A DNA stretch of 64,000 bases from Zhengitettix transpicula (GCA_037074705.1 CM073593.1:103563738-103627737); one strand, 5' to 3'; counted from the stretch's first letter, positions 44,250-56,299 are shown. A program made the numbers and translations. Notes: generated by a model not told the origin, from the sequence alone.

Positions 44250-45680
44250 TATAAGACATGAATCTAGAAAAAATTAATTTTTTATAGTTTCAATTAACTT
44301 GAAAAAATGGTTCTATTAGACATGAATAAAAAATTAATTGGTATAGTTTCAATTAACTTGATAAATTTATTCTATTAAACATGAATAAAAAAATTAATGT
44401 GTATACTTTCAATTAACTTGATAAATTTATTCTTTTAAACATGAATAAAAAAATAATTTGTATAGTTTCAATTAAATTTGTTTTATTAGACATAAATGAA
44501 AAAATTAATGTGTATAGTTTCAATTAACTTGATAAATTTATTCTTTCAGACATGAATAAAAAAATAATTTGTATAGTTTCAATTAAATTTGTTCTATTAG
44601 ACATGAATAAAAAAATTAATTTGTATACTTTCAATTAACTTGATAAATTTATTCTTTTAGACATGAATAAAAAAATAATTTGTATAGTTTCAATTAAATT
44701 TGTTCTTTTAGACATGAATAAAAAAATTAATGTGTATACTTTCAATTAACTTGATAAATTTATTCTTTTAGACATGAATAAAAAAATAATTTGTATAGTT
44801 TCAATTAAATTTGTTCTTTTAGACTTGAATAAAAAAATTAATTTGTGTAGTTTAAATAAACTTGGTAAATTTATCTTTTAAACATGAATAAAAAAATAAT
44901 TTGTATAGTTTCAATTAAATTTGTTTTATTAGACATAAATGAAAAAATTAATGTGTATAGTTTCAATTAACTTGATAAATTTATTCTTTCAGACATGAAT
45001 AAAAAAATAATTTGTATAGTTTCAATTAAATTTGTTCTATTAGACATGAATTAAAAAATTAATTTGTATTGTTTCAATTATCTTGATAAATTTATTCCAT
45101 TAGACATGAATAAAAAAATTAATTTGTATTGTTTCAATTATCTTGATAAATTTATTCCATTAGACATGAATAAAAAAATTAATTTGTATTGTTTCAATTA
45201 TCTTGATAAATTTATTCCATTAGACATGAATAAAAAAATTAATTTGTATAGTTTCGATTAACGTGATAAATTTATTCTATTAGACATGAAAAAAAATTAA
45301 TTTGTATAGTTTGAATTAACTTGATAACCTTATTCTATTAGACATGAATAAAAAAATTAATGTGTATAGTTTCAATTAACTTGATAAATTTATTCTTTTA
45401 GACATGAATAAAAAAATAATTTGTATAGTTTCAATTAAATTTGTTCTATTAGACATGAATTAAAAAATTAATTTTTATTGTTTCAATTATCTTGATAAAT
45501 TTATTCCATTAGACATGAATAAAAAAATTAATTTGTATAGTTTCAATTAACGTGATAAATTTATTCTATTAGACATGAAAAAAAATTAATTTGTATAGTT
45601 TGAATTAACTTGATAACCTTATTCTATTAGACATGAATAAAAAAATTAATTTGGATAGTTTCAATTATCTTGATAATTTT
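44250..45680. repeat. AT-rich tandem array, units of about 60 and 52 bp
   Basis: More than 20 copies built on TTAGACATGAATAAAAAAAT, TAATTTGTATAGTTTCAATT and AACTTGATAAATTTATTC. Shorter units lack part of the AACTTGATAAATT portion and alternate with full ones. Three 60-mers at 45,061-45,240 are identical. A block near 44,470-44,640 recurs near 44,920-45,060, and another near 45,255-45,355 recurs near 45,550-45,650, showing recent unequal exchange. The in-frame 20-residue repeat is a by-product. Confidence 0.95.
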
Positions 45681-46059
45681 TTTTTGGATGGTGATCAAAA
45701 CTTTAATAAAGGTTTCTACAAAGAACATTTTAATAGTTATATAAAATTTGCTCTGATTTATTTATAGATGCATTAATGTAGTGTTTCTACCATCATTTTT
45801 GAATCAAAATGTCTTTCCACAAATATTTAATGGAAAAATCCGAAGGTTTCTAGCTTATTAGAATGTGATTGCATTACAAATATATAATTCTCTCTTTAGA
45901 AATATTATTAAAGAATAGTTGTTAATCAATATATCTGTATTAAACTTAATAATATTATATTTTAATATCGTCTGAAAACATCAAAAAATTAATATTATAA
46001 ATTTTAATATCATTTATAAAAATATCAAACAATAAGGGACCGTTAAAAAGTCTTACGTC
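45681..46059. other. AT-rich spacer
   Basis: Nothing recognised. Confidence 0.5.
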
Positions 46060-46320
46060 TGATTGAAAATTAATAATAATAATAATAATAGAGATAGCCA
46101 AATACAGACCAAATTAAGTGATAACATACAACGTTTCTGGGATCCTTCTTCAGGTGTCTAAGAAGAGACTAGAGTAAGACAGCTGTACTAGTGAGTTGAC
46201 AAAACTCAAATGCTCTTTTTACCACCTGAAGAAAGGATCCCAGAAAGCGTTGTGTGGTATTTATGTTATCATTGTTTGGTCTGAATTGGCTATTTTTCTT
46301 ATTCATTATTCTTGATATCG
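46060..46320. mobile_element. Inverted pair of Penelope-like element ends
   Basis: Left arm ATTGAAAATTAATAATAATA ... ACATACAACGTTTCTGGGAT and right arm GGATCCCAGAAAGCGTTGTG ... TGTTATCATTGTTTGGTCTG are inverted copies around about 90 bases (GAAGAGACTAGAG, GTTGACAAAACTC). The right arm holds CACCTGAAGAAAGGATCCC and GAAAGCGTTGTGTGG, a shortened hammerhead-like core. Confidence 0.7.
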
Positions 46321-46356
46321 TAAATTGTGGAAATAAATAACACGTGGACTTTATTT

Positions 46357-46380
46357 CACCCCCCCCCCCCCCCGCCCCCC
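46357..46380. repeat. Poly-C tract
   Basis: Run of C residues with one G. Confidence 0.85.
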
Positions 46381-46768
46381 GACGGAAATAGAAATTTGCT
46401 GGATAGTAGATGGTATTGTTCTTGATGAATAAGGTCCTTCAGGGTTTATTATATTTTCTATATATTATTTTGTGTGTGACAGGAGGGGGGGGGGAGGGGA
46501 TAAGGGTAGAACCGTGGGACACGAAAACCTCCCCACCTCCGCTGTCTTCAGTGTTAATTGGTGGCGACGCGACGCCTTGCACTGCGTTATGAATATGGAT
46601 ACGGCTCTATGGCGTGTTGGAAGATCGCGTGACTCGTTGCACCTTGTCACCACGTACTACGTCCCACTTTAACCTCGAATATTGTGTGCAACGCGCTGTG
46701 CAAGATTAAGGAAAGGGGAGAGAGAGAGAGAGAGAGAGGAAACTGGGGCAAATTGTGCGGAACTTCGC

Positions 46769-46769
46769 T

Positions 46770-46802
<33 letters not shown>

Positions 46803-46803
46803 T
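46769..46803. repeat. (ACG)n trinucleotide microsatellite
   Basis: About 11-12 ACG units in otherwise AT-rich sequence. CpG-rich and possibly near host regulatory or coding sequence, but no frame is supported. Confidence 0.9.
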
Positions 46804-47079
46804 TGTTAGCAGGTAGAAAATCACTCGAGTTACAAACACACTGTTGTTAATTAATTACTCCATACTTATTGTTTCCCGGAAAATAAAGCAGAAGCTCTGG
46901 AAATGTATTTTTTTAAAAAAAACTTAATTAATGGAGACATTTTGTTGCCGAGAGGACAACAAAAATTTTTTTAAAAAAATAATAGGTTCCGTACGTAGGC
47001 AGACAATTGCCAAAATCTCTTATTAAAATGAATAAAACTGTTTGGAGGCTGGTTAATGGTATTTTAATTATGAATAAAT

Positions 47080-47130
47080 GGCATGCTGCCCGGCGTTACC
47101 CTGGTATTTATTTATATTAGCCCGTGAAGT
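47080..47130 (-). mobile_element. Possible Helitron 3'-end fragment
   Basis: Minus strand TACCAGGGTAACGCCGGGCA resembles the H1/H2 hairpin end. Only this piece is recognisable. Confidence 0.4.
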
Positions 47131-47577
47131 GTTTAATTCGAGACTAATCTCGTCATAGTAGTGTCAAAAATAGTCGCAGTACCCTCCTAAGAGTGAAACA
47201 TACTTGAGCCTCCATCCGTTTTGTTTAATCCACAGTATGTTTGTCGCTGGATCGTAAGTAACATGTAGACAATGTTCAATAGAAACAGCTCCTCAGTGCG
47301 TTTAAGACTGTATTCGGATTTTTTGTCAACCCCTTCACACACACACACAGGGGGGGGGGGGGCATGTTAAAAGTCAGTATCAGCGACTTCCAAGACCCTG
47401 GATTTGACACCAAGTTACATCTTTACAAAGAAATAAGAAACATAAATAAAAACGTCCCTTAAAACTAATATTTATTTTTTTAGTAATCGTAACAGTCTGA
47501 CTTCATATTTTAATCAAATAATAAAAATAGCAGTCAGAAAAATTTAATATTTAATTTAAAGCATAATATATATTAAA
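47131..47577. other. Intergenic sequence
   Basis: Nothing recognised apart from (CA)n and a G-run near 47,337-47,362. Confidence 0.45.
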
Positions 47578-47662
47578 CACAACGTTTCGTCACTTAAGGT
47601 GTGTAGATGTTACATTCAATTACACCTGAAGAGGTCCCAACCTGGGATGAAACGTCGTCTTT
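47578..47662 (+). ncRNA. Hammerhead-like module with perfect 6-bp stem, inverted pair
   Basis: CTGAAGAG at 47,626-47,633, GTCCCA (47,634-47,639), loop ACC, TGGGAT (47,643-47,648), GAAACGTCGTC from 47,649. All six stem pairs form, one of them G-U. An inverted, partly deleted copy (CACTTAAGGTGTG preceded by AACGTTTCGT) lies at 47,578-47,606, the same inverted layout as the Penelope-like ends. Confidence 0.55.
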
Positions 47663-48109
47663 AATAATTATTATGTTTGAAAATTGAATATTAAATGGTC
47701 TGCTATTTTTATTGTTTAATATTAATTTTTTTCCACTAACTGGAAACGTGAACGAATTTTTAAACACATTGGAGCCTGAATGGGTTCCGGTTTCACTTTT
47801 TAAAATAAGTGTACTATCGTGACGCATAGCTGAGAATTTTAGACTCCAATAAAATATATTCGTATTATAATAACACACGGCCGTGCCCGTTTCAGAAATG
47901 AGATCGTCCATCATGAAGAAAACCCCGAATTAGGTCAAGGAGATTCGGTCTTGCTTTGCCGTCAGAGGCGTAATGGTCGTAATAAATATGGTGGTACACA
48001 TGTATTGGGAAATAAAGGGTTTAAGACTGAGGATAACTGGCCACGTGCCGCACCAGGAGAGGACAAGTCTCTCAGGACCAAGGAATAAATGAGTTATCAT
48101 TATTAAAGA

Positions 48110-48520
48110 ATTAAAACATATGAACTGTTCTAAACATACATTTGATTGCCAAAATGCTAAGGGTCGTTGACCCCAGCCAGGTACAATTCCAGAGATGCTT
48201 CACATTAAATCAAACATCACAGCTATTAATGTACAAACAGACACCTTGAAACTCAATAATAGCTTATGATCCCTTATTACCACGCTAAACCTTCTGCTCT
48301 CCCATTGTCGTTGCTCCCTTATTGTTAGGCTAACCCTTCGGCTCTTCCATTGTCGTGTTGCGTTTTCCTCGCTTTTGAGATTTGTTAACTGGTGAGTGCA
48401 GTTGTGACGCTCTAGGCTCTTCTTCGCACCTGACGAAAGTGGACAAGGATCCCAGGTGGTATTTATATTACCCTTTTTTTGTCTGTATTAGCTGTCTTTC
48501 CAATTCATTATTAAAGAATT
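48110..48520 (+). mobile_element. Penelope-like element remnant, second coding copy
   Basis: Shares with 22,690-23,080 the end of the GIY-YIG region (ACATTTGATTGCCAAAATGC; CAGAGATGCTTCACATTAAA), the spacer (CCCATTGTCGTTG; TTCCATTGTCGTG) and the end module GCACCTGACGAAAG ... GGATCCCAG. The GAAACGTTGT part is deleted and GTGGTATTTATATTA follows directly. Coding is interrupted. Confidence 0.7.
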
Positions 48521-49075
48521 ATTTCGTAGAGACGCTATTCGCCGGTCCATTAAACTACCCTTTCAATATTTCTCTTTTAGAAGTTTACGAGCATATAATC
48601 AAGGTATGTGACATTTGGCTCGCTGCTTACATCCCACTTGAGAACCAATGACTAGGATCTTCGCTTCCAAGGAGGTTCTCTTTTCACGATCCCTGAAAGG
48701 CGCAGGTAGACCGGCTATCTCTGGCTGTCTTATGTAAATTACTGTTGACTGTCGTACATAAGCTTGTGTTCAAAGAAATGCATTCATGGCCGCATACATA
48801 ATATATCGTGGACATTTCCCGTCAGCTGTGGGATCGGCGCCTTCACACGAGGCTTCGACGGGCTTCCGGAGTCACCGAAAGGGGGCAAAAGATCAATCAA
48901 ACCTCTTGCGGAAAATATGATAATTGTACGTCCGGGGTCACGACTGTATAGTAATAGAGGTTGGCACAACGTGCATGCAACCTCCACGGAAATGCGGTTA
49001 AGAGAATATAAAGGGTCCAACACTCTCAGCCATGAATAGAACGTCGCTCGGGTAACTGTTACATGAATACAACTT
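48521..49075. other. Intergenic sequence, moderate GC
   Basis: The block 48,760-49,040 is open in more than one frame on both strands without a recognisable domain. Confidence 0.4.
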
Positions 49076-49532
49076 CTCTCTGGTTTTTTGAACTAAGGTT
49101 CCCATATGTCGAGGCACCTCGGCCTGTTTTGAGAGCTGTATGTTCCGGGGTCACAGACCTTGGGCATACGGTAAGAGTTGTTCGGTGTTCCTATTGAAAT
49201 AGTCGGCCAGCTGCCTCCTAAATTGGTCAAGGCACGGCGAGGGGAATGCTGCGACCCCACAGCTAACCCCTCTCCCGCCATCGGAAGGGCGTGGGACAAG
49301 TACCCAATGCCCGACCTACCTGATGCAGGTTTTTCTAGGGTTTTCCCTGCATTACCTTTAGGCGAATGCCGGGTAGGATCCTTAAACCATAGCCCGGGGG
49401 CCCTATTTAACCCTTGGATACCTTCCTCTACCCTTCCGCATCCCCCCTTTTAATTCCCTTTCCTATGCTATAAGAGGGGAGTTGCCACTATGTGGATTAC
49501 CCTATACATAGCCTGACTACACCTAAAAAAAA
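49076..49532 (+). mobile_element. R1 retroposon, form A with GTATAG-type end
   Basis: Starts CTCTCTGGTTTTTTGAAC, ends GGATTACCCTATACATAGCC, TGACTACACC plus A tail. The tail variant matches the nested copy at 34,430-34,858 (same subfamily). Confidence 0.85.
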
Positions 49533-49674
49533 CTGTAAAAAATTGGAAACAAATAATTTTATAGACTGTTTTTTATATTAAAAAATTATTTTATAAAATA
49601 GGGATCTCATGTTTATTCCGCGGTGTAACTGCACAATAAAGAGTTCGTCTTAACGACATTTTCTTCTTCACCCA

Positions 49675-49740
49675 AACATCATGGCGGTACAAACATTGCG
49701 TGCAAAAAAAACAACGTCGTTACCCAGTTTGATTCCAGAA
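49675..49740 (+). repeat. Diverged relative of the 25,383/25,794 module
   Basis: CATCATGGCGGTACAAACATT, then CGTGC and GTTACCCAGTTTGATTCC, align with GATGGCGGTGCAAGCCATCG and CTACCCGGTTGTAATCC of the copies near 25.8 kb. The GAAAC box is lost. Confidence 0.45.
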
Positions 49741-49796
49741 AATTCATAATCCAAAAAGAAGTATTTTCTGACCAATACCATAATTTATTTTTCGTT

Positions 49797-49865
49797 TTTT
49801 TTAAAAAAAAATAATTCCTAACACAAATAACGTTTCAGGACACTTTTGTACCTTCATCAGATTGT
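49797..49865 (-). ncRNA. Hammerhead-like module with canonical CTGATGA
   Basis: On the minus strand: CACAAT, CTGATGA, AGGTACAAAAGTGTCC, TGAAACGTTATTTGTGTT. CUGAUGA is the textbook hammerhead box. GG/CC plus AC/GU can form stem II, and CACAA can pair with UUGUG as stem I. The order is right, but the stem is imperfect with extra bases at its foot. Confidence 0.45.
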
Positions 49866-51270
49866 GACTGCCTTCTTATTCCTTGAACTAAGAATTTTTA
49901 TATCAAAGGAATTAAGATAATACTAAAATACAATTTGTATATTTAAATATCAAAATACCAATTTCTTTTTTGTAGAAAAAATATCTATTTTATCATTAAT
50001 AAACAAGTTTTTGTGATTATAAAATATGTTCTAAATTTTTCCAACATTTGGTTGGTACTTGTCATTTTAATATTTAAATATAAAAAAAATTATTTTTAGT
50101 AAAATGCTAATGTGTTAAAATTGTTAATTTAAAATTACTATTTTTAAAGAAAAATATTAAAATTATGAAAGCTAATTGAAAAAAAAAAATACTCAATATT
50201 TTTCCCCTTCACACAAATGTTAAAAAAAAATCCAGAAAAATTTATGATTTAGGATGAAACGTTTCGTGGCTGTTAAATATTATATTAACTATTTTTCTGA
50301 ATAATAGGGTCGTTTTTTTTTAACATTTCATTTATTAAATAAGTCCGATTATTTTAATTTTTAAAGGACGTAATTTCCAGTAGAAAATCTAACATCGGTT
50401 CCCGTCGAACATGAAAAAGAAAATAAGTCAGCAGTTAAATTCTAGAATATTATCATCGTAAAATAATAACATTTCAAGAGAGGGGGTGGTGGTGGTTCTG
50501 TAGGGTTGATATTTAAATGATCGACTCTAATTCAATAAAAGAGGAAAAAGCTTGATAATGAGTCCTGCATGTAGCGTAGAAATTTTTATATATTGGAAGG
50601 ATAAAATATAAGGATAGATTGTCTTGCCAATCCCAATCAGTCCTCATCAGGACTCCACAAGCCCCTTTGAAAGATTACGAATATGGCGGACACACTCTCT
50701 CTACTTCCCTTCAAGATTGAAAAAATGCAAGCATTTGAACAATTGAGCGAAGAACATCCTCGTCCAGGTATTGAGTAGACAAACTTAAGCTATAAACGCT
50801 TAGAAAATGTCAGACACACAGACAGATTAGCCTGGATTACGTATGCAGGCGATAAACGAATAGATAAACCACGAGTTAAGAGAGTCCTGTGAAGGTTAAA
50901 GGACAACTAGTCGAAAAAAAACAAAAGACGACACGTAAATTTAATAGTGAAGGATGTGGGAATTATTGCAAACTGTGAGACCTAAAGAGGTTGGTTCAGG
51001 AGACAACCGGACGTGGAACTGCTTCAAACTGGTCACAGAGGTCAGACCCAAGCTAAGAATTTACGTAAGGAATTAGGGTTGTTAGGCTTTGGCTCAGTTC
51101 TAACAACGGAAAACATAAATTATATGAGTTCAGTCGCATCTTTCTTCAAAATTACAGGCATTATAAATTTTTAATAAATTAAGTCTTTATAATCAGTATT
51201 ATACAATCAATTGCATCCATTCCATTTATAATTTCGGATTTTTTTTTCTTCCGTTGGTAACTGTGAATTA
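49866..51270. other. Intergenic sequence
   Basis: Mostly AT-rich. Nothing recognised. Confidence 0.5.
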
Positions 51271-51740
51271 CAACTCTAGTGTAAGATTTGAAAGCGGCCC
51301 CTTTTTTTCCCATCGCTCCATTCTTTATTCATAAAATCACATGCAGATATCGCATTAATGGGGAGGGTTGTAGAATTTTTTTTTTCCTCCCTCTTTCTTC
51401 GTTGAGATAAACCAACATGCTCCAGGGCATTCTCGAAGAAGAATGAACTGTAATATGAGCAGAGGACACGAGATTTGCGGTAAGCTTTTCCCAATATACC
51501 CCCGTAGCTGCGCGTCTGCCTGTGTGCTGATGTAAAACCTAAATGAGATCGGGCAGGTAGTAGGGAGAGAGAGAAAGAAAAAGGGAGATTTGCCAGATGG
51601 GGAGTAAAGAAAGGGGAGAAGAAAAGATTGAGTTGTGTATAAGTGCAGTCGATCAGATGATGTAGAAGGGAAGGGAAGGTGAAGGGGGGGCAAGTGTGCA
51701 GGGTTGCGTTGCAGGTAGCGAGGGAGCGGACTTTTGCCAG

Positions 51741-51896
51741 ATGCCGGCAACATGTGGGCTTCGGTAACGCAGATGTCCACGATACAGCTGATGCATCTCG
51801 CCTCACACCTGCCTCTGCTGTCCCAAGACATCCTCAGCAACTGTTACAAAGCCCCACGAAGCGTGACAGAAGCCAATCCTCGGATCACAACCTACA
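51741..51896 (+). CDS. Possible internal coding exon of an unknown protein
   Basis: A 156-bp open stretch (52 codons) lies between a good acceptor (CTTTTGCCAG before 51,741) and a donor (A|GTAAGG at 51,897). The peptide includes NMWASVTQMSTIQLMHLASH and QDILSNCYKAPRSVTEANPR. It is not low complexity, and roughly 60% of third codon positions are G or C against an AT-rich background, which is typical of real coding sequence. I do not recognise the protein. Flanks are CT/GA-rich and fit introns. The opposite strand is also open but with low-complexity content. Confidence 0.3.
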
Positions 51897-52194
51897 GTAA
51901 GGGGGGGAGATTGAAAGCCCATCAAAATGGAACTAGGGGCAGGGGTTCTCGTCTCCTTGCATGTCAACTAAACATTCGTTTCTTTTCCTTGTTATATATT
52001 CTACCTTAAATAAATTAAACATAACGGGGTGTTAAAGATTATTTATATATTTTTCTTCAATTTATTTGGGTGGTCTTAGATTTTTTTTGGATGTGTTGAC
52101 GTTTTTTACATTTGATTTTCGGTGATCAATTTGATGTGGATGCTATTGGATTTTCGCTTCCACATTCTCATTGAGACAACCCACAGAGAAATAT

Positions 52195-52795
52195 GAATGT
52201 TTTTAAGATATTTTTGGTCTATCAATTCCTTTAAAATAAACCAGAGAAATAAAGGATGTTTTTAAGAAATTCATGGTCAGTAAATCCCTTGAAGATAAAC
52301 CAGCAAAATAATGGATGTTTTTAAGAAATGTTTGGTCAGTAAATCCCTTTAAGATAATCCAGAAAAATAATAGATGTTTTTAAGAAATGTTTGGTCAGTA
52401 AAACCATTTAAGATAAACCAGAAAAATAAAGGATGTTTTTAAGAAATGTTTGGTCAGTAAAACCCTTTAAGATAAACAAGAAAAATAAAGGATGTTTTTA
52501 AGAAATTTATGGTAAGTAAATCCCTTTAAGATAATCCAGAAAAATAAAGGATGTTTTTAAGAAATTTATGGTCAGTAAATCCCTTTAAGATAAACCAGAA
52601 AAAATGGATGTTTTCCGAAATTTTTGTCAATCAATCCATTTAAGATAAACCAAAGGAATAATGGATGTTTTTAAGAAATGTTTGGTCAGTAAATCCCTTT
52701 AAGAAAAAGCAGAGAAATAATTGATGTTTTCAGAAATTTTTGGTCAATCTACCCCTTTAAGATAAACCAGAATAATAATGGATGCTTTCAGAATT
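52195..52795. repeat. Tandem array, about ten units of 59 bp
   Basis: Unit: GGATGTTTTTAAGAAATGTT, TGGTCAGTAAATCCCTTTAA, GATAAACCAGAAAAATAA. Units differ by scattered substitutions, with edge units most diverged. Confidence 0.9.
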
Positions 52796-53219
52796 TTAAT
52801 TTTAATTAGTAAATTAAATTTTTATAAGTTTGAATATCCAAAAAATTTAAACAGAATTTTATTCCATGAACATTATATTTACAAAACAATTATGCGGCTA
52901 TATAATTAAAAATAATTTTAATGCGTTTCTTGTAATTTCAATAAATAAGTAATTTTTTTTGGAAATTTCTAATAACTATTAAATTTTGTCTTTTTATTCA
53001 ACTGTAATAATTTTTAGATTATTAAAATATTTCTGAACAGGGATGGTCGGTTAACTCATTTATTATTTTTGATTATTTATATTTATTTATACAAATTTTC
53101 CATGTTCTTCCAAATAAACATGAGGAGATTTTTTTTAATCTTATTTCTGAGTTTAAATTTTCTTGGTGATTTGCAAAATTTTTTGGGGATTAATCAAAGC
53201 TTTTCATATTCTTTTCTAG
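52796..53219. other. AT-rich spacer between two arrays
   Basis: Nothing recognised. Confidence 0.5.
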
Positions 53220-54180
53220 ATAACAGTTAGGTGCTGCAGTATTTTTTAAGTATTTTTTTGTGTTTATCCTTTAAATTGGAGACAAACTAAAGATTGAAGG
53301 AGCACTATTAATTTTTTTCTGGATTTCCATAATTTTTTTAAATATATTTTTTCTGGTTTTTCAATTAAATTGAAGATAAATTAAAATTGTAGGAGCACTA
53401 TTAATTTTTTCTAGTTTTCCATAATATTTTGTTACTATATTTTTTGTGTTTTTCCATTAAATTGGAAATTAATTAAAATTGTAGGAGCACTATTAATTTT
53501 TTTCTGGATTTCCATAATATTTTCTATCAATATTTTTTTTTGTGTTTTTTCCAACAAATTGGAGATAAATTAAAGTTAAAGGAGCACTATTAATAGTTTT
53601 TTGGATTTCCATAATATTTTCAAACTATATTTTTTGCGTTTTTCCATTAAATTGGAGTTAAATTAAAATTGAAGGAGTACTATTTAATTTTTTCTGGATT
53701 ACCAGAATATTTTGTAACTATATTTTTTGTGTTTTTCCATTAAATTGGAGATCAATTAAAATTGAAGGAGCACTATTAATTTGTTCTGGATATCCATAAT
53801 ATTTTCTAACTACATTTTTGTGTTTTTCCATTTAATTGGAGATAAATTAAAATTGTAGGAGCGCTATAAATTTTTTTACCCGGATATTCATAAAATTTTC
53901 TAACTACATTTTTTGTGTTTTTCCATTAAATGGAGATAAATTAAAATTAAAGGAGCACTAATAATTTGATCTGGATTTCTATAATTTTTCCTAACAATAT
54001 TTTTTTGTGTTTTTTTTTCCAACAAATTGGAGATAAATTAAAATTGTAGGAGCACTATTAATTTTTTTCTGGATTTCCATAATATTTTCTAACTACATTT
54101 TTCGTGTTTTTCCATTAAATTGGAGATAAATTAAAATTGTAGCACTATTAATTTTTTTCTGGATTTCCATAATCTTTTAG
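53220..54180. repeat. Tandem array, about ten units of 90-95 bp
   Basis: Unit: TAGGAGCACTATTAATTTTT, TTCTGGATTTCCATAATATT, TTTTGTGTTTTTCCATTAAA, TTGGAGATAAATTAAAATTG. It is unrelated in sequence to the array at 52.2 kb. The unit has no hammerhead-like module. Confidence 0.9.
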
Positions 54181-55292
54181 ATAAATAACAGATACAAGAT
54201 GGTATTTTTCTTACAATTTTTCCTTCTTATTCAAACTAAAAATGTAGGGGATATTAATATTACATTCTTTCAAGTTTTCCATGAGATAATCTCCAGAAAA
54301 TAAAAACAATCAGACCAATGATTCAATAAAAGTTTGCCTTCATTTCATGTTTTATTAATCAATACGAATAAGAATTTTTTAAAGTCATAGTCTTGAACAA
54401 TTCACAAGAATTGGGGAAGTAAACGTATGAAGTTTCATACGAACGTTACATCGACAAAGGTCGCAAAGGACTAACCTTGTGGAAAACACCAGCTTTTCGT
54501 TTTTAAATGTAAATTTTGTTGTAATTAACAAAAAATAATCAGAAATGGTTTCACCACGGGGAGGAATATTTTATGTAAATGGTGATAAGAAACTATTTAG
54601 ATTACACTGTAATAATGGAACCACATATTGCCCTTCTATTGTTTACTGTCATTACAGTATCCTCATTATCGACAATTCAAATATAGGGTGGGAGGGAAAA
54701 AGATGTATTTATGGGTAGTTACGAACCTGTTGTCATTGTCGTTATTTTGCTGTTGTTGTCGTTGTCAGAAGTTTATCTAAATACGGTAATGTCTTTAAAA
54801 GTCCCACGTGTCTGTGTCCGCCTTGTGAAATAGAGACATTTTTCAGACATTTCCTTGTGTTCGTGAAGTAATTACGAAACCTCAAACGTCTGCAGTTACG
54901 TGGTAAGTTACTGAAACACCTTTTTCCCCCTTTTGTAGCTGGCAACTACGTGTCGCATATCTGGAGAAGTCGCTGTCAGACGCTTTCCTCGTTTTCTACA
55001 GCGTGGTTCTTAAAAATGGTGGAAATTTATTTTTTAGCTCCTTTTGCAATCATTTTCGTCGTCGTTCCAGAAAGGTGAAACGTTTCTTGTCTTTTAAAGT
55101 AAATGAAAAAAAAAACATGAACCTAAAATAAAGCAGAAAATTATTATGACAATATATAATTTAAAAGTAACCTTTAAAACAAACGCGACATTTTGGACCG
55201 CTTTAAGTATTTTTAAAAATCAAATAAACGATACATTTTCAAATTCGTAAACCGGAAATTTACAAACAATTTTTTTTTTTACAAACATGATT
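54181..55292. other. Intergenic sequence
   Basis: No gene supported. An 8+8-base inverted repeat CGTATGAAGTTTCATACG lies at about 54,426-54,443. The part at 54,700-55,080 has moderate GC and may be single-copy. Confidence 0.45.
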
Positions 55293-55798
55293 TTTATTTA
55301 GGGTACCAGGCTACATGAGGGTAATCCACATAGTGTTAAATCCCCTTTAATAGCATAGGAAAGGATGAGGAAGGGTAGAGGAAGGTAGCCAAGGGTTAAC
55401 TAGGGCCCCTGGGCTATGGCTTAAGGATCCTACCCGGCATTTGCCTAAAGAAATGCAGGGAAAACCCTAGAAAAACCTGCATCATGTAGGTCGGGCATTG
55501 GATACTTGTCTCACGCCCTTCCGATCGTGGGAGAGGAGTTTGCTGTGGGGTCGCAGCATTCCCTTCTCCGTGCCTTGACCTGTTTAGGAGGCAGCTGGCC
55601 GACTCTTCCAATAGGAATAGCGGACAACTTTTACCGTATGCCCAAGGTCTGTGACCCCGGAACATACACACCTCAAAACAGACCGAGGTGCTTTGGCTTG
55701 TGGGAACCTTAGTTCAAAAAACCAGAGAGATGTGAAGGCATCACCAAAGGTAGCCTCCTCCAGAGCTGTCTGCGAAGGTTCACCTGCGAGAGAATTTT
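55293..55798 (-). mobile_element. R1 retroposon, nearly complete form A
   Basis: Read on the minus strand from the head (GAGAGAATTTT side near 55,795) to the tail at 55,293. It is followed immediately by a second R1 copy in the same orientation. Confidence 0.85.
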
Positions 55799-55802
55799 CA
55801 CG

Positions 55803-56021
55803 ATTTTTTTGAGGGTAACAGGGAGGCTACATGAGTGTAATCCACATGGTGGAAACTCCCCTTTAATAGCATCGGAAGGGATTTGAAAGGGGTGATGCGG
55901 ATGGGTAGAGGAAGATAGACAAGGGTTAACTAGGGGCCCCGGGCTATGGTTTAAGGATCCTACCCGGCATTCGCCTAAAAGTAATTCAGGGAATTACCTG
56001 CATCAGGTAGGTCGGGCATTA
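55803..56021 (-). mobile_element. R1 retroposon, 5'-truncated, tandem to the previous copy
   Basis: The tail poly-T at 55,804-55,810 abuts the head of the copy at 55,293-55,798. It stops at GGTAGGTCGGGCATT (56,021). Confidence 0.85.
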
Positions 56022-56299
56022 TAATTCAGAATGCAGTTATAGAACCTTTACTGACAATTAATAACGAGAAGTTTAGAGGAAAATAAATTTCTGAGAAGCT
56101 GTTAAAAAATAACAATGCAAAAGAAAAAAAATTATAAAACAATAACCAACGAATCATAAATTCTATTTACATTATTAAAATAATTTTTTCAAATAAACAA
56201 ATAAAGGTAATTTTATATCAGACTCAATTATGTTTATTGAGAAAATTGTAAGTTAAATGAAAATAAAGTAAAAATTTTATCATTGGTCTTAATAAAATT
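56022..56299. other. AT-rich spacer
   Basis: Nothing recognised. Confidence 0.5.

Noticed and set aside
44250..45680. Regular repeats reminiscent of a CRISPR array
   Set aside because: No unique spacers; whole units repeat with variation in a eukaryotic context. It is a minisatellite.
51276..51840. Two overlapping minus-strand frames of 161-176 codons
   Set aside because: They are rich in Ser, Phe and Leu from CT-rich sequence and overlap each other in different frames. They are probably the antisense of intron-like purine-rich sequence and of the candidate exon.
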